From CAZFLM01 sp964519955 (GTDB lineage: Bacteria > Armatimonadota > Chthonomonadetes > Chthonomonadales > CAJBBX01): 64,000 bases of DNA. The position numbers and the translations under genes were made by a program. The stretch spans positions 1 to 64,000 of the forward strand of contig CAZFLM010000032.1 in NCBI GenBank assembly GCA_964519955.1, written 5' to 3'. The notes under the pieces are model-generated. The model was not told the DNA's origin. It did not search any database and saw only the letters and a program-made list of their open reading frames with translations. Shown one piece after another: positions 35,317 through 43,589 of the stretch (position 1 is the first letter of the stretch; each line of letters starts with the position of its first letter).

Positions 35317-37104
35317 CTACCGGCCTGCTGCCCCTTTGCCGTCAGCCGGCGGCTCCTGGCCTGGCGGGTAGGGCAGCGGCGCGTCCGCGAAGCCGAGACC
35401 GGTGATGAACTTGCCATCGGCATCCAGCACGCGGAACTCCACCCGGCGCACGCGCGGTTTGCCCTCTTCCGGCAGCTTCACCCGGATCGTCAGGTACCGC
35501 GCCGTGCCCGCGTCCAGCGCCTGGCTGATGGGGCTCGGCGGGAGCTGCCGAAGCGCCGCGATCACCGGCGGCGTCAGGGCCAATCCGCTGTCGGTCATCG
35601 CCTGCCGCCACAGGCCCGGAGACTTGTGCAGCAGCGTCAGCATCGCCTGCGCGCCGATGATGGCGTTCACCATCGGGTACTGCCGCTGCAGCGTGAGCAA
35701 CTGCTTCGGCGTAAGCGAGGCCGCCATCAGCGCCAGGTCCTCCATCGGCAGGAACTGGCCGGGTGCGTAGTGCGCCCGCAGCTTCGCGAGAAACTCGTTC
35801 GGGATCGGCGGGTCCTCCAGCGGCCACACGATGGTCGTGCACAGCAAGACCCCGTCCCGCCACTTCGACATCACCGGCGTGGCGGCCAGTCCATGCGCGC
35901 ACACGTACCGGACGGTCGACCCCGGAACGCGCCAATTGCGCTCGAGAGGGCACTCCTGGGGAAGCCTGGCGAAGAGCGGCAGGCCAGTGCCGAGCGCAAT
36001 GTGCTCGAAGACGCGCTGCAGGCTCCTCAGCGGCTGGCGCTGGGACCCGTCCTCCTCGGTCAGCGGCGCCGCGCCACTCACCTCTTTGGCGATGGTCTGG
36101 CCCGCCAGGGGGTCGTCATCCGTGTCGGCGTCCATCAACCATGCCGCGGCGAACGCGGCCCAGTACTTCCGGTACGGGACGCTGGCCGCGACGAGGCGAT
36201 GGCCAACAGGCGAGCCAACAAACCGGCCACTGTCGTCCAGCATGACATGGCGAACCTCCAGCCCCGGCAGACCAAGTTCCCAGGTGTATGGCTGGTACCA
36301 GAGGCACGTGGGCTCCGGCAGCGGCTCGTGCGTGCCGTCGGGGAGGACCCTCCCGCCAAGGTCGCGCCGGCTCTGCCAGATCGAGTGGACGGTCTCCTGG
36401 ACTGCGGGCGGTAACTGGGCGGTGACCAGGTCCGCCCGTCCTCCACGAAGGAGCGCCTCCATCTGCCCTGGAGACGCCCCGTCCCGTAGAACGCGCATGT
36501 AGGCGAACAGATCGTCGACTGAAGGGGACATGTACTTCGGCGGGCTGCCGTCATAGAGCTCATTCAGGGCGGCCTGCCGTTCGGCAGCCGAACCGCCGGA
36601 GGCCCGAAGCAGCGCCTTCACTTCGCGCACGTACTCGTTCCACGCGAAGGATCGAAGCCGCTCGCGCGTCGCCTGCGCCTCCGGCGTCATCGCCAGCCGG
36701 TAGGCGTACCGACCCACGCTCCAGCTGCGCTTCCAGGCCCACTCGCCCTTCTTGTAGCTCACCAGCGACCACAGCGAGTTCAGCACGTCGCCCAGCGGCA
36801 TCTGCTTGCAGAACGCCGCGATCGGCACCTCCGCCGTGCCGTCCTTCGTGCCGCACCCAACCTGCACGCCCGTCTGCGACTTGAGAGACGCCAGGACCTC
36901 CTCCATCGTCGCGTGCAGCACGTGCAGATCCACCGGCTTCGCCAACCGCGCGTCGTCGGCCTTCATCTGCGCGGTGATGTTCTCCGAAGGAGGCGGGTCC
37001 GGGCGCGCGGAGGCCCCGCATTGGCCAGAGCCGAACCAGCCGAGCAAAGCCACTGCACTCAGGAACACCCTCCATGACCAACCGACGCACCCGGACCCGC
37101 TCAT
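35317..37104 (-). CDS. Secreted protein of unknown family, tandem paralogue B (STN-like N terminus)
   Basis: 595 residues; ATG 37104 follows the upstream stop with no base between. Signal peptide about 1-32 (WRVFLSAVALLGWFGSGQCG). The STN-like block and the next ~90 residues are nearly the same as in paralogue A (GVQVGCGTKDGTAEVP, AAFCKQMPLGDVLNSLWSLV). The centre is only moderately similar. The C-terminal ~200 residues are again nearly the same. The two invariant Cys in GCGTKDG...FCKQ could form a disulfide outside the membrane. No enzyme motif is seen. Gene order (small secreted protein, B, A) suggests one operon. Confidence 0.7.
   Translation of the reverse strand: MSGSGCVGWSWRVFLSAVALLGWFGSGQCGASARPDPPPSENITAQMKADDARLAKPVDLHVLHATMEEVLASLKSQTGVQVGCGTKDGTAEVPIAAFCKQMPLGDVLNSLWSLVSYKKGEWAWKRSWSVGRYAYRLAMTPEAQATRERLRSFAWNEYVREVKALLRASGGSAAERQAALNELYDGSPPKYMSPSVDDLFAYMRVLRDGASPGQMEALLRGGRADLVTAQLPPAVQETVHSIWQSRRDLGGRVLPDGTHEPLPEPTCLWYQPYTWELGLPGLEVRHVMLDDSGRFVGSPVGHRLVAASVPYRKYWAAFAAAWLMDADTDDDPLAGQTIAKEVSGAAPLTEEDGSQRQPLRSLQRVFEHIALGTGLPLFARLPQECPLERNWRVPGSTVRYVCAHGLAATPVMSKWRDGVLLCTTIVWPLEDPPIPNEFLAKLRAHYAPGQFLPMEDLALMAASLTPKQLLTLQRQYPMVNAIIGAQAMLTLLHKSPGLWRQAMTDSGLALTPPVIAALRQLPPSPISQALDAGTARYLTIRVKLPEEGKPRVRRVEFRVLDADGKFITGLGFADAPLPYPPGQEPPADGKGAAGR
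35461..35856. repeat. 396-bp direct repeat, copy in paralogue B
   Basis: Partner of 33657-34052; see that entry. Both copies are in the same orientation and reading frame and encode the same C-terminal segment. Confidence 0.92.
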
Positions 37105-37641
37105 TCACGACTCCCTCACCACATAGAAGACCTCGGTGGCGGTCACGCTCGAGCCACCCACGGAGGTGGTCGCCGTGACGGTGATCGTCTCGCCACCCCA
37201 GTAGACCGGGTAGGCCTGGGAATGACTGAGGCTGCGCACGGTCTCGGCAGACTCGCCGCACCCTTCACCGTCGAGGGGGCCAATGGTGCCGTCGCAGTAC
37301 CAGGTCTCTGTCGTCGGCGTTCCGGTGGTGCCTAGGCTCCCGCTAGTTCCAAGGCTCCCGACCATCGCCCATGAGACGTAGGCGCCCGCAACGGTACCGC
37401 GGGCCTTGGTCGAGTGCATGCTGGTGTTCACGACGGTTGTGGTCGATTCGTGGCACTCGTTCCAGAAGTACGACCCACCGAATCCGTCCGTGATCAGCAC
37501 GGCTTTTATGATCTGGTAGGGAAGCGTGCCGGTCCCCGGCAGAGGGGTCGGGCTCGGGTCGTCGTCGTCCGCCCTGCAGGCGGCACCACTTGCGACGAGG
37601 CCTAACGCGATGACAGCAACGACACCAATGAGGCGATGCAT
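37105..37641 (-). CDS. Small secreted protein of unknown function
   Basis: 178 residues; AAGGAG precedes the ATG. Signal peptide 1-24 (VVAVIALGLVASGAACRA); the Cys is not in a good lipobox. The mature part begins with an acidic/Pro linker (DDDDPSPTPLPGTGT) and continues with Thr/Ser/Gly-rich beta-type sequence containing four Cys, ending in an Ig-like strand pattern (GGETITVTATTSVGGSSVTATEVFYV). First gene of a probable operon with the two tandem paralogues and directly abutting the next start. Family not recognised. Confidence 0.65.
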   Translation of the reverse strand: MHRLIGVVAVIALGLVASGAACRADDDDPSPTPLPGTGTLPYQIIKAVLITDGFGGSYFWNECHESTTTVVNTSMHSTKARGTVAGAYVSWAMVGSLGTSGSLGTTGTPTTETWYCDGTIGPLDGEGCGESAETVRSLSHSQAYPVYWGGETITVTATTSVGGSSVTATEVFYVVRES

Positions 37642-37915
37642 CTTGTTCCGCTCCTTCCTGGGTAGCGACTGATAAGCGCGTCAGAGGTGCGACTCACACG
37701 GAAGGGGGCGGTGAGGGAGGGGCGCGGGCGCAGTCGGGCTGGGGAACACGGAGCGGGCCAGGCGCACTTGCACGGGCCACATGAGAGCAATGCTCCACAG
37801 TGGGGGCGGGGGGGGGGGTGAGCAGCAGCAGTAACAGGCGATGGCGCATCCGGGCGTCCCCGCGAAAGTGGGCCGCGACAGCGCCGCGAGCCCAGTAGTC
37901 GTACTGTACATGGCT
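37642..37915. other. Leader region with an 11-base G run
   Basis: Non-coding stretch between the divergent small secreted protein and LamG-GH2 genes, up to the candidate promoter. It contains GGGGG-C-G11 at 37802-37818, prone to slipped-strand variation and possible G-quadruplex formation. Nothing else was recognised. Confidence 0.5.
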
Positions 37916-37946
37916 ATTCTATCGCGACCAAGTTCGGGCTGTCAAG
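37916..37946 (-). promoter_or_regulatory. Candidate promoter for the tandem-paralogue operon
   Basis: On the minus strand a perfect TTGACA (37941-37946) and a TAGAAT (37916-37921) are 19 bases apart, slightly longer than ideal. Start of transcription would be near 37909, giving a leader of about 270 bases that includes the G run. Confidence 0.4.
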
Positions 37947-38043
37947 ACCCGCCGCCCAACTTCCCGCCGCCTGCCCGCCTAAGCAGGCCCCCGCCCTCCC
38001 CGCGCCGAACTGATGCGGCAAGACACGTCGGAGGGGAACACGC

Positions 38044-41000
38044 ATGCACTGGATGCTGCTTGCCGCGCTCGGGCTGGGGCTGGCTGCCGCCGCGCAGGGG
38101 CAGGACGACCGCGCCGGGCTGCTGCTGGAGTACGCGCTCAGGGGGAACCTGTCCGACACCTCGGGCAACCGGCAGGACGCGCACATCGCGGGGAACCCGG
38201 CTGGCGTCGCAGTCACGCCCGAGGGGCTGCGGTGCGCGGGCGGCGGCTGGCTGGACACCGGGACGAACCTGCCCGGCCTCGCGGACACGTTCACCATCGA
38301 GCTGCGCGTGAAGCCCGCCGCCAAGCAGCGCCCGTACGCGGACATCCTGGGCAACCACGAGAACGAGTTCCGCGGGTTCGCCATCCAGCAGGAGGGCAGC
38401 CAGACCAACCGCTACTACTTCACCTATGGCGACGGGCGCTCCTGGTTCTACACGCCGCTCTTCGCCCTCGCGCCAGACCGCTGGCAGCACCTGGCGATCG
38501 TCAAGGCGGCGGACCGCGCGCGCGTCTACCTCGACGGCCTGCTCGTCAGCACCACGCCCGCCACGCGCCCCCTCGTCCCGAGCAAGACCCCCTTCCTCAT
38601 CGGCCTGGGAATCTCCGGCCCGGATCGCACCTTCGCGGGCGAGATCGCGGACGTGCGCATCTGGGACCGCCCGCGCAGCTTCCGCTCGACGCTGCCCGCG
38701 GAGCAGCAGGTGGCGATCTTCGCCGCGTCCGGCCGCATCGCGTGCGAGCCCAGCGCCCGGTGGGGCCTGTTCCGCGCGGGCGAGGGGAACACGCTGCGCT
38801 TCTCTGCCGACCCCGAGGCGGTGCCGCTCGCCATCGGGCGCATCGACCTCGCCATGGCGCTGCAGGACGACCAGGGCGAGAGGCGCACGCTGCCGGCCAT
38901 CGAGCTGCGCCGGGAGACGGGCTTCGCGGCGACGCTCAGGCTTCCCAACGCGCCCGGCTACCGCAAGCTCACCTGGCGCCCGAGCGTGGAAGTGGCGGAC
39001 AAGCGGACGGGACTGGTGGCGGGGGGATTGCACTACTGCCTGCTGCAAGGCGAACCGACAGCCGCACCTCGAAAGGAGAAGACCGTGCCCGCATCCGCTG
39101 GAAGCTGGACGCCATCGCGCGTGGAGTCGCTGGACGGGGAGTGGCTGCTGGCGACGGACCCGAAGAACGAGGGCCGCGACCAGCGCTGGTTCGACAACGC
39201 GCGGCCCGGCGCGGTGAAGACGCGGGTGCCGTGGGTCATCCAGGACCGGTTCCCCGGCTACCACGGCGTCGCGTGGTACTGGCGCGAGGTGCGCAGCGAG
39301 GCCGGCGCGCCCGGCGCCCGGCGTCTGCTCAGCTTCGAGGCGGTCGACTACCTGGCCGACGTGTGGGTGAACGGGAAGCATGTCGGCGGGCACGAGGGTG
39401 GCGAGACCCCATTCGTGTTGGACGTGACGGACGTGCTGAAGCCCGGCGCGCCCAACCTGATCGCGGTGCGCGTGCTCAACCCGACGACGACGCCGATCGA
39501 CGGCATGACGCTGGCCAACACGCCTCACCGCGCCAAGTGCCTGCCCTACACCGCGGGCGGCTCGCACAACCATGGAGGCATCGTCGGCTCCGTCGCGCTG
39601 GAGACCGTGCCGCCCGTCTGGGTGGAGGACCTCTACGCGCAGCCCAGCCCGGCGACCGGCGCGGTCCGCATCCGCCTGACGCTGCACAACGCCACCGCGA
39701 AGCCCGCCGACCTCCGCGCAGACCTGTCGATCGCTCCTGCGGCCATCGGCGACACGATCGACGCGGTCACGGTCCGCCGGCGCGTGAAGCCCGGGAGCAC
39801 GGTGGTCGAGACCGAGCTGCGCGTCCCGAACCCGCGCAAGTGGGACCTGCACGACCCCTTCCTCTACCGCGTAACCGCGCGCACGGTCGCCGGCGGGCTC
39901 GGGCAGGAGCGGTCGGTGCGCATCGGCTTCCGCGACTTCCGGCTGGAGCGCGGCTACTTCCGGCTGAACGGTCGGCGCATCTACATCCGCTCGTCGCACA
40001 CGGTGAACGCGATGCCGGTCGGCCTGCAGGTGCCGTTCGACCCGGGCCTCTTCCGCCGCGACTTGGTGCTGATGAAGACGATGGGCTTCAACATGATCCG
40101 GTTCATCTGGGGCGGCGCGCGGCCGGAGCAGCTCGAAGCGTGCGACGAGATCGGCATCATGGCCTACGTCGAGCACTCCGCCTCCAACCCGTTCCAGATC
40201 ACACCTCAGATGGAGGAGCGCTTCGACCTGTCGCTCGGCGAGACGATCCGCCAGCACCGCAACCACCCGAGCGTGGCGATCTGGGGCCTGCTGAACGAGA
40301 CGCCCGACGGCCCCTACTTCCGCCATGCGGTGAGCACGCTGCCGCTGGTCCGCTCGCTCGACCCGACGCGCGTGGTGCTGCTCAACAGCGGGCGGTGGGA
40401 CGGGCAGCGCGACATCGGCTCCGTGTGCAACCCCGGCGCGGCGGGCTGGGACGGCTACCTCGGCGGCGAGGGGCCGGTCCGGAGCGCGACGGGCATGTCC
40501 GGCCCCGGCGGCTACACGCAGCAGATGGGCGATGTCCACGCCTACCCGCGCGTCCCGCACACCGCCGAGACGGTCGATTGGCTCGCCACCTTCGGCAAGG
40601 AGGACCACCCGATCTTCCTGACCGAGTACGGCATCGGCAGCGCGGTGGACCTGTGGCGCCTGGTGCGCACCTTCGAGCAGATCGGCCACCCAGATGCTGA
40701 GGACGCGCGGTTCTACCGCCAGAAGCTGGATCAGTTCCTGGCCGACTGGGAGCGATGGAAGCTGGCGGAGTGCTTCGGCGAGCCGCAGCGCTTCTTCGCC
40801 GCGAGCCTGGAGAAGGTCGCCGGGCAGCGCACGCTCGGCCTCAACGCGATCCGCGCCAACCCGAACCTGCTGGGCCACAGTGTCACGGGAATGATGGACC
40901 ACGTGGACTGCGGCGAGGGGCTGTTCACGCTCTTCCGCGAGCTGAAGCCGGGCACGACGGATGCGATGGCGCAGGCCTGGGCGCCGCTTCGGCTGTGCCT

Positions 41001-41925
41001 CTTCGCGGAGCCGCAGAACGCCTACAAGGGCGGCAAGGTGCACCTGAAGGCGGTGCTGGCGAACGAGGACGTGCTCGCGCCCGGCGACTACCCGGTGCGC
41101 CTGACGGTCTACGCCCCCGACATGGCGCGCGTATTCGACAAGACCGTGAACGTGACGATCAAGGGGGCGCGCGGGTCCGAGCCGCCCTTCGTCATCCCGT
41201 TCTTCGCCGACGACGTGCCCATCGACGGCCCCGCCGGCACGTACCGCTTCACCGCGACCATGCTGAAGGGCGGCGCGCCCACCGGCGGCGAGGCCACGTT
41301 CCGGCTCGGTGATCCGGCCGCCCTGCCCCGCGCCGATCGCGACGTCGCGCTGTTCGGCGAGGACCGCGACCTCGCGCAGTGGCTCACGGAGCGCGGTGCG
41401 CGGGTCCACCCGTTCGACACCACCGCCCCTGCCAGCGCCCTCATCGTCGTCACCGCGGCGGCGCCCGGCGACGAGGGCGCGTGGCGCCTGCTGAAGGAGC
41501 GCGTCGAGGCCGGCGCGACGGCCGTCGTCCTCTGCCCGCAGGCGCTGCGCAAGGGCGAGGACTCGACCGGCTGGCTGCCGCTGCCCACCCGCGGCGCGGT
41601 GACGTCCATCTATAGCTGGCTCTACCTGAAGGACGAGTGGTCGAAGGCGCACCCGTACTTCGCGGGCCTGCCCAGCGGCGGGCTGATGGACTACGCGGTG
41701 TACCGCGACCTGATCCCCGACCTCGCGTTCGTCGGCCTCGACGCGCCGGACGAGGCCATCGCCGGGGCGATCAAGGCGTCGCAGGATTACGCCTCCGGCC
41801 TGATGCTCTCGGTCCACCGCCTCGGCGCGGGCCGCATCGTGCTGAACACGTTCCTCGTCCGCGAGAACCTGGGCCGCCTCCCGGCCGCGGACCGGCTGCT
41901 GGTGAACCTGGTGAACGGGGGGTAG
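38044..41925 (+). CDS. Secreted LamG-GH2 glycoside hydrolase
   Basis: 1293 residues, GAGGGGA before the ATG. Signal peptide 1-19 (LLAALGLGLAAAAQG). Residues ~30-215 are a LamG-like concanavalin-type module (WQHLAIVKAADRARVYLDGLLV; FAGEIADVRIWDRPRSF). After a linker comes the GH2 sugar-binding domain (~350-480; LLSFEAVDYLADVWVNGKHVGGHEGG), an Ig-like domain, and the TIM barrel with acid/base E752 (GLLNETPDG) and nucleophile E861 (FLTEYGIG). The last ~350 residues are further beta and alpha/beta modules. GH2 enzymes release galactose, glucuronate, mannose or related sugars by a retaining mechanism; specificity is not readable here. Likely acts outside the cell on a polymer anchored via LamG. 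Confidence 0.92.
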   Translation: MHWMLLAALGLGLAAAAQGQDDRAGLLLEYALRGNLSDTSGNRQDAHIAGNPAGVAVTPEGLRCAGGGWLDTGTNLPGLADTFTIELRVKPAAKQRPYADILGNHENEFRGFAIQQEGSQTNRYYFTYGDGRSWFYTPLFALAPDRWQHLAIVKAADRARVYLDGLLVSTTPATRPLVPSKTPFLIGLGISGPDRTFAGEIADVRIWDRPRSFRSTLPAEQQVAIFAASGRIACEPSARWGLFRAGEGNTLRFSADPEAVPLAIGRIDLAMALQDDQGERRTLPAIELRRETGFAATLRLPNAPGYRKLTWRPSVEVADKRTGLVAGGLHYCLLQGEPTAAPRKEKTVPASAGSWTPSRVESLDGEWLLATDPKNEGRDQRWFDNARPGAVKTRVPWVIQDRFPGYHGVAWYWREVRSEAGAPGARRLLSFEAVDYLADVWVNGKHVGGHEGGETPFVLDVTDVLKPGAPNLIAVRVLNPTTTPIDGMTLANTPHRAKCLPYTAGGSHNHGGIVGSVALETVPPVWVEDLYAQPSPATGAVRIRLTLHNATAKPADLRADLSIAPAAIGDTIDAVTVRRRVKPGSTVVETELRVPNPRKWDLHDPFLYRVTARTVAGGLGQERSVRIGFRDFRLERGYFRLNGRRIYIRSSHTVNAMPVGLQVPFDPGLFRRDLVLMKTMGFNMIRFIWGGARPEQLEACDEIGIMAYVEHSASNPFQITPQMEERFDLSLGETIRQHRNHPSVAIWGLLNETPDGPYFRHAVSTLPLVRSLDPTRVVLLNSGRWDGQRDIGSVCNPGAAGWDGYLGGEGPVRSATGMSGPGGYTQQMGDVHAYPRVPHTAETVDWLATFGKEDHPIFLTEYGIGSAVDLWRLVRTFEQIGHPDAEDARFYRQKLDQFLADWERWKLAECFGEPQRFFAASLEKVAGQRTLGLNAIRANPNLLGHSVTGMMDHVDCGEGLFTLFRELKPGTTDAMAQAWAPLRLCLFAEPQNAYKGGKVHLKAVLANEDVLAPGDYPVRLTVYAPDMARVFDKTVNVTIKGARGSEPPFVIPFFADDVPIDGPAGTYRFTATMLKGGAPTGGEATFRLGDPAALPRADRDVALFGEDRDLAQWLTERGARVHPFDTTAPASALIVVTAAAPGDEGAWRLLKERVEAGATAVVLCPQALRKGEDSTGWLPLPTRGAVTSIYSWLYLKDEWSKAHPYFAGLPSGGLMDYAVYRDLIPDLAFVGLDAPDEAIAGAIKASQDYASGLMLSVHRLGAGRIVLNTFLVRENLGRLPAADRLLVNLVNGG

Positions 41926-41954
41926 GGCGAAGCGGCCAGTTAGGGCAAATACCC

Positions 41955-41977
41955 GGCGGGGCACGGAGGCCCCGGCC
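41955..41977. repeat. Single copy of the GGGCACGGAGGCCC hairpin element
   Basis: CGGGGC/GCCCCG stem around ACGGAG, 29 bases after the GH2 stop. The same core is found in the 97-bp array and the 25.8-kb repeats. Could act as a weak terminator. Confidence 0.6.
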
Positions 41978-42073
41978 TACGCACACAGCATCACGCACCG
42001 CCAGCCCGTGGGGCGCGCCCTCCGCGGCGCGCCGGGAACGCGGAAGCACCGACGAGCCAAGGGAGTCACACCC

Positions 42074-43540
42074 ATGATGCCCCTACCCCAGGTCCTGATC
42101 TGCGCGCCCGAGGGCGAACTGGGCGACGAGGACGCGATCGTCCTCGCGCTGGTGCGCGCCGGCTACCCGCTGCACATCGTGCGCACCCGCGACGAGTTGA
42201 TGGCCGAACTGCCCGCGACGCCCGAGCGCGGCCGCCTGCTGCTCGTACGCCCGACCGCCGCAGCCGGGGTGCCCGACGATCGCGACGGCTACATGGAGTT
42301 CCTCCGAGCCTATTCGCGCGCACGCGAGCGCAGTCGGACCTGGCTCTTCCTCATCACCAGCCGTGGCGACCCGTTCTTCATGTCCGCAGGCGACCTCGTC
42401 ACCGCCTACCTCGCGGCGCCGGCCAGCCCCAAGGAGCTGCTCTCCTTCGTGACGCGGGCCGGGGCTGGCCGGGAGTTGCCCCGCGTGGAGATCCGCGACG
42501 CCGAGCCCATTCGTTTCCGCGGCGCGAACAGCCCATCGCCCGACGAGCCCGGAGAGTGCGACTGCAACTGCCCGGCCTACTGGGAGGGCGACCGGCTGCA
42601 CGTGCTGAACTCGGCGGGCCACCCGTGGCGCATCTCCGGCAGCGGCGTGGCGCACCTCGACGAGGGGTACGTGCGCTGCGAGTTCGACAACGTGGTGCAG
42701 GGAGGGCGCTGGATCGAGTCGGTCCACTGGTTCGGCAAGCCGAAGCGGCTGTACGGCTGGTACCACCTGGAGCCCTGGGGCCTGATGCCGGAGCGCCCCG
42801 AGCTGACCGCCCCGAGGATCGGCGCGTGCCGCTCGGACGACGGCGGGGTCACGTGGCAGGACCTCGGCATCGTCATCGAGGGGCGGGCGGACGAGCTGCG
42901 GCTCGATACGCGCAACCGTTACTTCGCGGGCGGCACGGGCGACTTCAGCGTGGTCTACCACGAGATGGGCGGCACGCTCTACTTCCACTTCGGCGTCTAC
43001 GGGCGGCGGGAGGAGCAGGGGGTGTGCGTGGCCCGCATGCGCTGGAAGCACCTCGACGACCCGGTCGGCCACGTGGAGCGCTGGTGCGACGGCGATTGGG
43101 GCGAGCCGGGCCTCGGCGGGCGCTCCACCCCCATCTTCCCCGCCGCCACCGACTGGCACGCCGAGGGCGCCGACGCGTTCTGGGGGCCGTCGGTCCACTA
43201 CAACGCGCACGCCGGCTGGGTGATGCTGCTGAACCGGGCGTGCAACGCGGAGTGGAAGCAGGAGGGCGTCTACGCCTCCTTCTCCCACGGCATCTGGAGC
43301 CCGAAGCACTGGTCGCCGCCCGTCCGCATTATGGACCCGATCCGCGCGGACGGCTGGTATCCGCAGGTCGTGGGGCTCCAAGATCAGGAAGGCACGATCG
43401 ACTGGCGCGGCACCGATCAACTCGCCGGCCAGACCGCCCGCCTCTTCATCCGCGGCGAGTCGCGATGGGAGATCACGCTCCGGCGGGCGGTGGCGACCAG
43501 ACGAGGAATGCGCGAAACCCGCGGCGAACCACAGCCGTAG
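42074..43540 (+). CDS. Degenerate receiver-like domain fused to a sugar-hydrolase-like propeller
   Basis: 488 residues from ATG 42074 (GGGAG upstream). Residues 4-135 look like a CheY-type alpha/beta domain (VLICAPEGELGDEDAIVLALVRAGY), but the acceptor strand reads LLLVRPTAAAG with no Asp, and the usual Lys-Pro is SPKELL, so it cannot be phosphorylated in the normal way. Residues ~165-470 are a beta-propeller with Asp-box-like turns (SDDGGVTWQDLG) and repeated tyrosine/tryptophan strands, as in GH43, sialidase or DUF-type propellers. No signal peptide, so cytoplasmic. A regulatory or sensing role is a guess. Confidence 0.65.
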   Translation: MMPLPQVLICAPEGELGDEDAIVLALVRAGYPLHIVRTRDELMAELPATPERGRLLLVRPTAAAGVPDDRDGYMEFLRAYSRARERSRTWLFLITSRGDPFFMSAGDLVTAYLAAPASPKELLSFVTRAGAGRELPRVEIRDAEPIRFRGANSPSPDEPGECDCNCPAYWEGDRLHVLNSAGHPWRISGSGVAHLDEGYVRCEFDNVVQGGRWIESVHWFGKPKRLYGWYHLEPWGLMPERPELTAPRIGACRSDDGGVTWQDLGIVIEGRADELRLDTRNRYFAGGTGDFSVVYHEMGGTLYFHFGVYGRREEQGVCVARMRWKHLDDPVGHVERWCDGDWGEPGLGGRSTPIFPAATDWHAEGADAFWGPSVHYNAHAGWVMLLNRACNAEWKQEGVYASFSHGIWSPKHWSPPVRIMDPIRADGWYPQVVGLQDQEGTIDWRGTDQLAGQTARLFIRGESRWEITLRRAVATRRGMRETRGEPQP

Positions 43541-43589
43541 GTCCTGGGGGGGACGAGCCGAGCATCTGCCATGCCGCGGAGGATCGTCT

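Noticed and set aside
37942..41964. 1340-residue open frame on the minus strand
   Set aside because: It is antisense to the well-supported LamG-GH2 gene and translates to Arg/Val/His-rich repetitive sequence; typical shadow frame in G+C-rich DNA.
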